A stretch of DNA of 59,784 nt from assembly GCA_934292955.1 (NCBI GenBank), contig CAKQXZ010000005.1, positions 1 to 59,784 on the forward strand, given 5' to 3'. The translations under genes were made by a program, and so were the position numbers. The stretch comes from an uncultured Clostridia bacterium. Its GTDB lineage: Bacteria > Bacillota_A > Clostridia > Christensenellales > Borkfalkiaceae. This document shows positions 18,095-24,815 of the stretch, one piece after another (the first letter of the stretch is position 1; each line of letters begins with the position of its first letter). Under the pieces are notes generated by a model. The model searched no databases and was not told the origin of the DNA. It saw only the letters and a list, made by a program, of their open reading frames with translations.

Positions 18095-18269
18095 AGTAAT
18101 GGCGCATATTCACTCGTTGAACGGTGAAAAAGATGAAATAACGGTCTTGGAAAAGATCGGCGATAACGATTATATGGTTGATTACAAGGGTGTGAAATGT
18201 CATGCCCTTTTTAATTGGTTTGTTTGCGAGTATTACGCAGACGATATTTACGGAATTATTAAGGAGTAA
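18084..18269 (+). CDS. Small hypothetical protein
   Basis: A 61-residue protein starting at the ATG at 18084. GGAG lies 11 nt before it, whereas the in-frame ATG at 18030 has no ribosome site and would overlap the upstream gene more deeply. The sequence alternates short strands with acidic turns and ends in a Tyr/Ile-rich stretch (CEYYADDIYGIIKE). No function can be assigned. The next gene starts 5 bp later. Confidence 0.6.
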   Translation: MNYKVMAHIHSLNGEKDEITVLEKIGDNDYMVDYKGVKCHALFNWFVCEYYADDIYGIIKE

Positions 18270-18274
18270 AAATT

Positions 18275-18649
18275 ATGGCTAATATCAAAGACTTAAAAAA
18301 ATACATAGGTTATGAGTTTTCGTCCGGTTGTTATACGGGCAACGACTACAAATCCTTTCAGACAAAATACTTAAATTTTTTAAAAACAATGTGTAAAAAC
18401 AATCATTGGCAGCTTGTAAACGTCGGTAAAAATCACTACTGCTTTTCGGCGTTCATAAAAAGCGCGGAAAACAAGTGCGTTTACATATCCATATCCGACG
18501 TTCGATACTTTTCAAATGAATGGTACAACCACATATTGATTCGCACGGCTAAAAACGAAACCGATTATCACGGCGGGTTCAACAATTATACGAATCTTGA
18601 AGAATTAGAAGTCACGGCTGTAGAACTACTCGAAGATTTACCGTTTTAA
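18275..18649 (+). CDS. Small hypothetical protein
   Basis: A 124-residue cytosolic protein with no signal or membrane segment, beginning 5 bp after its neighbour with AAGGAG before the ATG. Its layout is a short N-terminal helix, then strands with His and Asn residues (HILIRTAKNETDYHGGFNNY), then an acidic C-terminal helix. I do not recognise a family. Operon position ties it to the ArdA/PcfK/PcfJ gene set. Confidence 0.65.
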   Translation: MANIKDLKKYIGYEFSSGCYTGNDYKSFQTKYLNFLKTMCKNNHWQLVNVGKNHYCFSAFIKSAENKCVYISISDVRYFSNEWYNHILIRTAKNETDYHGGFNNYTNLEELEVTAVELLEDLPF

Positions 18650-18661
18650 GGAGTGAAAAAA

Positions 18662-18874
18662 ATGAAAATATCAACAGAAAAACTATATCGACTTTGCAAT
18701 AAATATCAATGGTTTACGGGCGGCGATTGCAGCCAATACGAGAAACTGTTTGAGAAAAACCGCCAAGGAGCGAGCCTTGAAACGCTTGCAACGATTATAT
18801 GGCTTTGCTCTACTCATTATGAAGAAAAACAAATATTAGAAATACTTAAAAAGGAGTGTAACGATAATGATTAA
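18662..18874 (+). CDS. Small hypothetical protein
   Basis: A 70-residue helical protein. I use the ATG at 18662, which is 8 nt after AAGGAG; the in-frame GTG at 18653 touches that site. The pattern of a Gln/Tyr/Trp-rich N-terminus (YQWFTGGDCSQYEKLFEK) followed by helices and a charged tail resembles small plasmid proteins often found before PcfK, but I cannot name it. Its end overlaps the PcfK-like gene by 8 bp. Confidence 0.6.
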   Translation: MKISTEKLYRLCNKYQWFTGGDCSQYEKLFEKNRQGASLETLATIIWLCSTHYEEKQILEILKKECNDND

Positions 18875-19940
18875 ATTAAACCTTACGCCACAAAACAAAC
18901 AGGAAGAATTGATACTGAATTACATACAAAACCATGCGAGCGACACCCTTGCCGAAAAAATAAATAACGGCACTCCGATCGAGAAAGACGGCAAGCCGCT
19001 TATCAACAAAAAAGCACTTTCGGATTTTATGAAATATGCTTGCGACGAAGCGAAAAAACTTGCAAAAACGGGAGAACATTCTGCTTTTTTAGAAGATGCG
19101 GTCGTTTATGGCTGGGCTATCCACTACTTTGAAGAAGATTCAATCGAAGGCACTTTATACAACCCCGACGGCACAAAATACAAGTCGATTACAAAGCAGA
19201 AAAACATTAAAAAATCAACCTATAGCCCTACTTCTTCAAAAAAGAAAGAAGAAAACAAACAGGCTAACTTATTTGATATGTTATCACAAGACAATAATAC
19301 CGTCGATACAAAAATTAACGATACAAACGAACCGACGGAAGAAGATTTACGAGATGCCGACGAAATCGTTGCAAACGAAACTGCCATTGCTACCGAGAAA
19401 AAGACGGAAGAAAAAAACAGCCCGAAAGTATCCCCCGTTTACACCGAATATTCCGAGCTGAAAGAAAAGTATACCGATTGTGTAATTGCCTACCGATTAG
19501 GCGATTTTTACGAAATACTCGGAAAAGACGCAGTTACAATCGCAACCGAACTCGACCTGACTTTAACAGGTCGGGATTGCGGGCTTTCTCGTCGTATTCC
19601 CATGGTTGGATTTCCATATCATGCCGCAGATAACTATATCGCAAAAATAATAGAACACGGGCATAAGATCGCCATTGTAGAAAAATCCGACGATGTAAAT
19701 ATTCTGCCAAAAGAAAAATTTCATGAAGTCGATGAAGAAACAGGCGAAATCCTTTCCGAAGAAGAAATGCGCGAGTTCGACGGCGATATCGAAGAACCTT
19801 CGGAACTTGAAGAAAAATATACCATTAAAGAAAATCATGACTATACGTTAGCAGAAGAAAAAGAATTCGCAAAAGCGTTTGATAACGAAACCGTTTGTAA
19901 GTTATCAGAACTTTTAGGCGACTGTTTTATTTTAGCATAA
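18867..19940 (+). CDS. PcfK-like protein fused to a MutS domain-I-like module
   Basis: A 357-residue two-part protein. Residues about 1-100 match the PcfK-like plasmid family (LAEKINNGTPI, a DAVVYGWAIHYFEEDSIEG-type motif). After a charged low-complexity linker, residues about 190-275 match the mismatch-recognition domain I of MutS (YRLGDFYEILGKDA, LDLTLTGRD, IPMVGFPYHAADNYIAKII), without any MutS ATPase. An acidic tail follows. Such fusions sit beside PcfJ on plasmids and ICEs of Firmicutes; a role in element DNA processing is inferred, the biochemical role is unknown. AAGGAG precedes the ATG. Confidence 0.8.
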   Translation: MIKLNLTPQNKQEELILNYIQNHASDTLAEKINNGTPIEKDGKPLINKKALSDFMKYACDEAKKLAKTGEHSAFLEDAVVYGWAIHYFEEDSIEGTLYNPDGTKYKSITKQKNIKKSTYSPTSSKKKEENKQANLFDMLSQDNNTVDTKINDTNEPTEEDLRDADEIVANETAIATEKKTEEKNSPKVSPVYTEYSELKEKYTDCVIAYRLGDFYEILGKDAVTIATELDLTLTGRDCGLSRRIPMVGFPYHAADNYIAKIIEHGHKIAIVEKSDDVNILPKEKFHEVDEETGEILSEEEMREFDGDIEEPSELEEKYTIKENHDYTLAEEKEFAKAFDNETVCKLSELLGDCFILA

Positions 19941-19953
19941 GGAGCCCTATTAT

Positions 19954-21267
19954 ATGAAAATTGAAAAGATAAAACCTATTCCGAAATACATACTTGCCCG
20001 CATCAAAAAAGCCGACGACAAAAACAATGAAACCAAGCCAAGCAATGTACGTTTTTACTCATATCTTGCAAAAAACGATGGAGAACTCGTAAAAGTTACC
20101 GTTGCCGTAAAAATGAGACATAAACAATGGCTGTATAAGCAAGTCGCCGTTCATGGACTGAACTCCGATATTTGCTATGTCAAAGATATGGCTTTTTACT
20201 GTATTACAGGTTATATCGTCGGCTGGTTTGAACAAGGGGCGCAAACCGCTCCGCGTTGGTATGAAAGCACCGAATGGGATTATTACGACGATAAATATTT
20301 CGATCCGTACGCCCCTATCGTCAATCGTGAGTATTTAGATAAATTCCCAGAATACAAATATTCAGCCATAAACCTTTACAGGGGCGTTAACGTTTTGAAA
20401 TATCTTCGTTTTTACAAGAAATATCCGCAAATCGAATACCTTATGAAAGCGGGACTTGAAGATTACATATTTTCAACGCAGATTTTACATAAAATAGGCA
20501 AAAATAAACGCTTTGCAAAGTGGCTGATGAAAAACCGAGAAGAAATAAAACAAAACCATTGTTACGTTGACGTTGTTTTGCGTGCGTTCAAAACCGGGAA
20601 ACCGCCCGCCGAGTTACAAGCCTATCGTGCGAACTATATGAAATTATCAAAGGATAAAGCCTTGGACGACTTACGCTCCAATTTCAAAAACGAACTCGAA
20701 AAACTTTTGCTGTATCTTTGCAAGCAAAACACAAATCCACACTCGTATCGGGATTATTTTAACGCTTGCCAATATCTCGGCTTGAATATGACTGAAGATA
20801 AAAACCGTTATCCCCACGATTTCAAACGCTGGCACGATATTCGAATGGACGAATATTGTAGCGCAAAGGCAATAAAAGATGTACACGAGCGGAAAGAATT
20901 ATACGCAAAATTCGCCGTCGTAGCAAGCAAATATATAGGGCTCGAATATGATAAAAAGTCTACCTATATGTTGATTATCGCTAAAAAACCATCCGATCTA
21001 ATGCGCGAAGGCGAGTTGCTCCATCATTGCGTGGGACGTATGGGTTACGATCAAAGATTTATAAGAGAAGAATCGCTTATTTTCTTTATACGAACGAAAG
21101 AGCAACCGAACGTTCCCTTTATCACAATGGAATATTCGCCAAAACAAAAGCGGATTCTTCAATGTTACGGCTATAACGATTCCGATCCCGATGAAAGCGT
21201 AATGGATTTCGTGAAAAACAAATGGCTACCGTTCGCAAACAGACAAATAACACATTTAGCGGCATAA
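19954..21267 (+). CDS. PcfJ-like protein
   Basis: A 437-residue protein matching the PcfJ family of conjugative plasmids and ICEs: a helical middle part, then the conserved C-terminal block LLHHCVGRMGYD followed by SLIFFIRTKEQPNVPFITME, around residues 355-395. The paired histidines and cysteine suggest a metal-binding or catalytic site. It follows the PcfK fusion by 14 bp, and this order is conserved on many mobile elements. Function unknown; possibly DNA processing or element maintenance. No transfer apparatus is encoded nearby. Confidence 0.85.
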   Translation: MKIEKIKPIPKYILARIKKADDKNNETKPSNVRFYSYLAKNDGELVKVTVAVKMRHKQWLYKQVAVHGLNSDICYVKDMAFYCITGYIVGWFEQGAQTAPRWYESTEWDYYDDKYFDPYAPIVNREYLDKFPEYKYSAINLYRGVNVLKYLRFYKKYPQIEYLMKAGLEDYIFSTQILHKIGKNKRFAKWLMKNREEIKQNHCYVDVVLRAFKTGKPPAELQAYRANYMKLSKDKALDDLRSNFKNELEKLLLYLCKQNTNPHSYRDYFNACQYLGLNMTEDKNRYPHDFKRWHDIRMDEYCSAKAIKDVHERKELYAKFAVVASKYIGLEYDKKSTYMLIIAKKPSDLMREGELLHHCVGRMGYDQRFIREESLIFFIRTKEQPNVPFITMEYSPKQKRILQCYGYNDSDPDESVMDFVKNKWLPFANRQITHLAA

Positions 21268-21286
21268 TCGCAAAGGAGAATTTAAT

Positions 21287-21577
21287 ATGAACAACAATTA
21301 TTATCGCGTTACGGCTTATAACAAAGAATTGAACGTTTGCCTGATTGCCGACAGCAACGGAAAATACGAAAAAGTATGGCAATTTTCATCTTTCTTCGCA
21401 TGCAAAGGTTTCGAAATCGTCGCTGTAGGAAAAGAAGAAAATTTTACGTTCGGCAATATTCCGAAAGCAAATCACGACGAAAACAATATTTTGCTTCGCG
21501 CCTGTGATAAAGGCAGACCGACGATTAAAAACGGCGTAATAGAAATCCGTGGGAAAACTTACACTGTAAACAACTAA
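21287..21577 (+). CDS. Small hypothetical protein, last gene of the plus-strand operon
   Basis: A 96-residue, beta-rich cytosolic protein (a YRVTAYNKELNVCLIADSNG opening with repeated short strands). No family recognised. AAAGGAG lies before the ATG. It ends 43 bp before a large bidirectional hairpin that separates this operon from the convergent toxin-antitoxin genes. Confidence 0.65.
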   Translation: MNNNYYRVTAYNKELNVCLIADSNGKYEKVWQFSSFFACKGFEIVAVGKEENFTFGNIPKANHDENNILLRACDKGRPTIKNGVIEIRGKTYTVNN

Positions 21578-21619
21578 AAGTAAGCCTATAAGTCGTTTAA
21601 TCAAACTTTCAAATAAAAA

Positions 21620-21679
21620 GACGGTGGAGAAACAACTCGCATTACAACCTTTTTTGCGAACTGTTTTTCTCCACCCGTC
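21620..21679. terminator. Bidirectional terminator with embedded TCGCA/TGCGA arms
   Basis: GACGGTGGAGAAA pairs with TTTCTCCACCCGTC (one bulge). The loop contains AACTCGCA (21635-21642) and TTTTTTGCGA, an imperfect version of the island dyad. It lies between convergent genes ending at 21577 and 21692. Confidence 0.75.
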
Positions 21680-21691
21680 ATAATTTTGGTT

Positions 21692-22249
21692 TTATAAAAC
21701 ACGATACATTTGAATCAAATTACTGTTGTGTTTTCTTTGTAAAATCTTAAATCCGTTATCTTTATAATATTGTTCTTTATCGGGAACGCAATCTAAATAA
21801 ATCAAACGTCCGCCGACAATATCGCTTGCTTCCGATATGTATTCCAACGCCGTCGTTAAAATCTGAACGCCGCTGCCTTTACTCGATTTTTCACTTCTGG
21901 CAAGTTGACCTATCAGATACGCCGGGCAATTTTTACGAGTCGAATCATCAAAAATGGCTTCCAAAATATCTTTTTCAATATCTTTGGCAAAATACAAGAC
22001 CTTTAAGGCTATTGAAAAATATCCGTCGATTTGAATATTCCCTTTTTTCCACTCCGTATCATTCAGAACTAAATACGTTCGGGTGATCCCGGCTTTTTCC
22101 ATTTCGATCGCTTCTTCCGTTAAAAAATGCATCACATCCCGTGACGCTTCGGATTCGCAATTCGTGCATTTGAACATAGATAAAGTCTCTTTCAAAGAGA
22201 CTTCATCGTAATTATCCAATTCAATTATTTCCCGTAACGCTTGAACCAT
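21692..22249 (-). CDS. GNAT-family acetyltransferase toxin
   Basis: A 185-residue GNAT-fold protein. The acetyl-CoA-binding region is visible (YLIGQLARSEKSSKGSGVQIL, residues about 112-135), followed by the C-terminal strand pair with LDCVPDKEQYYKDNGF. Size and close linkage to a small upstream gene fit the GNAT toxin class (TacT-like), which blocks translation by acetylating aminoacyl-tRNA. It overlaps the antitoxin gene by 25 bp and its ribosome site lies inside it, a typical toxin-antitoxin layout. Role inferred: island maintenance or phage response. Confidence 0.75.
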   Translation of the reverse strand: MVQALREIIELDNYDEVSLKETLSMFKCTNCESEASRDVMHFLTEEAIEMEKAGITRTYLVLNDTEWKKGNIQIDGYFSIALKVLYFAKDIEKDILEAIFDDSTRKNCPAYLIGQLARSEKSSKGSGVQILTTALEYISEASDIVGGRLIYLDCVPDKEQYYKDNGFKILQRKHNSNLIQMYRVL

Positions 22250-22392
22250 ATACTCCCTGCGCCATTCGGCAACTTTTCGGGCTGAACAGATTTTACCGTT
22301 TTATCCCGCGGTTGCTTCAATGCGTTAGCGATTTCTTCTGCTTTTTTACTGTCAGAAACAACTAAATTCTCTTTGAATGAAATCGTAGCCAT
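22225..22392 (-). CDS. Small antitoxin gene upstream of the GNAT toxin
   Basis: A 55-residue protein, MATISFKENLVVSDSKKAEE at its N-terminus, with one short strand, a helix and a Pro/Lys-rich tail. AGGAGGG lies before the ATG and a consensus promoter upstream. It overlaps the toxin start by 25 bp. The N-terminal strand plus helix may be a small DNA-binding/dimerisation unit, and the tail would wrap the toxin. Confidence 0.7.
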   Translation of the reverse strand: MATISFKENLVVSDSKKAEEIANALKQPRDKTVKSVQPEKLPNGAGSIWFKRYGK

Positions 22393-22452
22393 ATTTTCAA
22401 CCCTCCTTTTAGTATTATTATGCGAACTACATTTTTCTTTCGTTGCAAGATT

Positions 22453-22481
22453 ATTATACTTTATTATTCGACTTTTGTCAA
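22453..22481 (-). promoter_or_regulatory. Consensus promoter of the toxin-antitoxin operon
   Basis: On the minus strand, TTGACA (22481-22476) and TATAAT (22458-22453) with a 17-bp spacer, 60 bp before the antitoxin ATG. Both hexamers are perfect, so expression should be strong unless the antitoxin represses it. Confidence 0.9.
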
Positions 22482-22631
22482 TACATCAATGCTGTTTTTA
22501 TATTAAAAACTAAAACTCTTCTATTCTATTGTATGCCTATTTTTTAAAAATACACTCAAACGCTCCTTTTTATGTCAAACTTTCCCGAAAATCCACGCAA
22601 TAAATAATACTCCGAACCACAATTATTACTA

Positions 22632-23414
22632 TCATTTTATCAGTTCGCGAATGGCTTTGACAATCGTAAGCCCATAATCGACAAGAAATGTTTTCTGTGC
22701 TTCAGAATAGGTCTTTCTTTCCGCTATCGCTTCATCAGTACAATGCCTGAAGCACTGCATTTTCTTCCTATAACTCTTTACGATATCATCGTCGATAAAT
22801 CCACAGCATACATCTTCATATTTAAGTGAAATAAATTCCCCATTTTGTTTTAGCATGTTTTCAATAAGATTTATTATTTCAGCAATTTTCTCATCTATAT
22901 GCATATCACTGAAAGGTGCCTGTCTATTAGAAATTTCAACAAATTTCCGATTTATAGATTCAGTTACTTCTATGTTAGTATTTATCTGTTCAAATGTCAG
23001 TCCTTCAACAAATATTCTTCTACTCGCATAAGGGACAACGCCATTAACACATCCACTTGATGCAATAATCCGATTTCTAATATCTCTATATGTAAACTCG
23101 GTAGGCTCGACGGGCGGCCTTGCCAATAGTCTAGGGAATTCTTTTATCACATAACCGAGTGTATGCAAATAATAAGTAATTAAGTAAAACCAACATTTAT
23201 TTTCAATTGAAAAATCAACATTTGGCTGACATAGATATTTTAATTTATTTATTGCTTCTTCCGCATCATAAACCTTAAATTGATAATCCTGCGTTTCTTT
23301 CTCACCATCAAAAATGTCATATGTATAATTTACTTTCTTTATAAAATCAAAAAAAAGATTATGGTATTCAGATTCTTTTATATTTTTCAAATAGAAATCT
23401 TTTAAGTCTATCAA
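22632..23414 (-). CDS. Orphan 260-residue protein of unknown function
   Basis: A cytosolic, helix-rich protein with no signal or membrane segment. I start it at a TTG (23412-23414) preceded by GAGAGG at 6 nt; an upstream extension of the frame runs through the promoter and the phage-side repeat and is not credible. Visible features: an FTYRDIRNRIIASSG segment near residue 110, aromatic-rich helices near 85-95, and a Cys/His cluster in the last quarter (KKMQCFRHCTD). I recognise no family. It is monocistronic with its own strong promoter, placed between the toxin-antitoxin pair and the phage-like module, a common place for defence or exclusion genes. Confidence 0.75.
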   Translation of the reverse strand: MIDLKDFYLKNIKESEYHNLFFDFIKKVNYTYDIFDGEKETQDYQFKVYDAEEAINKLKYLCQPNVDFSIENKCWFYLITYYLHTLGYVIKEFPRLLARPPVEPTEFTYRDIRNRIIASSGCVNGVVPYASRRIFVEGLTFEQINTNIEVTESINRKFVEISNRQAPFSDMHIDEKIAEIINLIENMLKQNGEFISLKYEDVCCGFIDDDIVKSYRKKMQCFRHCTDEAIAERKTYSEAQKTFLVDYGLTIVKAIRELIK

Positions 23415-23454
23415 AATATTCCTCTCATCTTTATTTACTAAATTTAACAGTTTT

Positions 23455-23483
23455 ATTATACCATTTTTAACACCAAAAATCAA
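23455..23483 (-). promoter_or_regulatory. Promoter of the orphan gene
   Basis: TTGATT (23483-23478) and TATAAT (23460-23455) on the minus strand with a 17-bp spacer, about 40 bp before the TTG start. Confidence 0.85.
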
Positions 23484-23520
23484 CGACTTGATAGGCTGTA
23501 AAACGGAAACGCTTTTATAT

Positions 23521-23544
23521 TCAAACTCGCAAGGTTTTTGCGAC
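23521..23544. repeat. 24-bp direct repeat flanking the phage-like module, left copy
   Basis: TCAAACTCGCAAGG followed by TTTTTGCGAC. It matches 33637-33660 in 23 of 24 positions and itself contains the TCGCAA/TTGCGA dyad. The distance between copies is 10,116 bp, a plausible filamentous phage genome length. Confidence 0.7.
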
Positions 23545-23554
23545 GTTGGCAATT

Positions 23555-23614
23555 AGGCGTGGCTTGTCTTGATACAAGTCGGCTCGCTGCGCTCGCCGAA
23601 GACAAGCCACGCCT
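23555..23614. other. Long hairpin in the phage intergenic region (candidate replication origin)
   Basis: A perfect 16-bp inverted repeat (AGGCGTGGCTTGTCTT at 23555-23570, complement at 23599-23614). Its 28-nt loop has further small stems (CTTG-ATA-CAAG; CGGC/GCCG). It lies 147 bp beyond the rep stop. HUH Rep proteins nick at such structures, so this is a candidate double-strand origin. Confidence 0.6.
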
Positions 23615-23663
23615 AAAACTTAACCGAACCGACCGAAATAACGGAAAACGAAAGCGTACCGAA

Positions 23664-23702
23664 AGCGGTGTTCGCCGCTAACCCGCTTGGCGAATCACCG
23701 CT
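23664..23702. other. Second hairpin in the phage intergenic region
   Basis: AGCGGTG-TTCGCC pairs with GGCGAA-T-CACCGCT (13 bp, one bulge) around a 12-nt loop, 60 bp before the rep stop. Together with 23555-23614 it resembles the multi-hairpin intergenic region of filamentous phages (complementary-strand origin or packaging signal). It could also be the rep terminator. Confidence 0.5.
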
Positions 23703-23761
23703 ATTCTTCGGTTACGACATTTTTTCATTTTTAGTTCGTATTTTCAGGTGCGGATTTTTGT

Positions 23762-24811
23762 TTAATTGCTTTTTCGCATTTGTGCTATTACTTCTTTGCT
23801 CACTTCGCCCATATAGCAGCCTTCGTCCCAGCACACAAAGTCATCGAACAATAGCAATTTTTTATCTTCTATTCCGATCCGCCCTGCAATATCATCGTCC
23901 AGAATATCGGATATAAAATATTGCGGCAGTCCGCGGGAGTAGATTATTTTCTCGCCGCTTTTCTCAATGTATTTCAAAATATACGCGACAGCTTCACCTA
24001 CATGCGTTTTATTTTCTATCGGACGAAAATCGTTACGCCCGAAATGCATATTAAAATACTCGCTTTGCTTTGTTATCTGTCTTTTCCGTTCGGAAAAACT
24101 ATAACTTTCCACATCCGTTAATTTTCCAAGTGCGGCGACGTCTGGAATATAGAATATGCCATGAAAATGCAATCGCTGCTTTTTCGGGCTTCGTTCCCAA
24201 ACGCCGACGTATTTCCACCCTTTCCTGTTGCACAAATGCGCGAGCGTTGTCCGCAGTTTTTTTCTGAACGTCGTTTCGGTATGAATGGCGTCGTTATACG
24301 TCAGCGTTACGAAATAATTAAACGTTTGAAGATTGACTTTTCTTACGAGCCGAACCCGTCTTGCAACAAGATTTTTATGCTTTCGTTCAATATTCAACGC
24401 AACGTAACTTTCGGTCGCTTCGTCGCTTTTGAAGAACGGTCGCATACCTTCCGTTATAAAACGTTTCCTTGCCGTTTTAGGCAGTTTCAGACTGTCGGCA
24501 TAGAACTTGTCAAAGACTTGCGTTTTCGTCGTTTTAACCGTTTTTACAGGCTTTTGCGACACTTCGGTTTCTTCAGTTTTTTCCTGCGCTTTTTTCATTT
24601 CTTCGGCTACTTCTTCAAGCGTGATTTGCGTTTCCGTTTCCACGGGCGGACTATCCGTTTTTTCTTCCACCGGGGTTAATTTTTCGCCGTCATCGGCAAC
24701 CGTAATTTCTTTCTCTAATCGTTTCGGACGTTTTTTATACAGTTTTTTCGTGTGCAGGATCGCGATGTAGTGACTGCCGTCAAAATAGACTTTTGTTTCT
24801 CCGTATGGCAT
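23762..24811 (-). CDS. HUH replication initiator (inovirus/microvirus-type Rep)
   Basis: A 349-residue rolling-circle initiator. A charged N-terminal part (1-120) precedes the HUH endonuclease domain: YFVTLTYND (motif 1, about 170-180), the His-x-His motif in RLHFHGIFYIP (about 212-218) and the tyrosine motif VAYILKYIEK (about 272-281). It would nick the plus-strand origin and join to the 5' end through a tyrosine. I start it at the ATG at 24811, 9 nt after AAGGAG; a GTG at 24835 lies upstream inside the ATPase gene. It starts 4 bp after the Zot-like gene stop, so the two are co-expressed. Confidence 0.85.
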   Translation of the reverse strand: MPYGETKVYFDGSHYIAILHTKKLYKKRPKRLEKEITVADDGEKLTPVEEKTDSPPVETETQITLEEVAEEMKKAQEKTEETEVSQKPVKTVKTTKTQVFDKFYADSLKLPKTARKRFITEGMRPFFKSDEATESYVALNIERKHKNLVARRVRLVRKVNLQTFNYFVTLTYNDAIHTETTFRKKLRTTLAHLCNRKGWKYVGVWERSPKKQRLHFHGIFYIPDVAALGKLTDVESYSFSERKRQITKQSEYFNMHFGRNDFRPIENKTHVGEAVAYILKYIEKSGEKIIYSRGLPQYFISDILDDDIAGRIGIEDKKLLLFDDFVCWDEGCYMGEVSKEVIAQMRKSN

Positions 24812-24815
24812 AACA

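Noticed and set aside
23415..23552. N-terminal extension of the orphan gene to 23552
   Set aside because: It would run through its own promoter and the 24-bp repeat; a TTG with a good ribosome site at 23414 is a better start.
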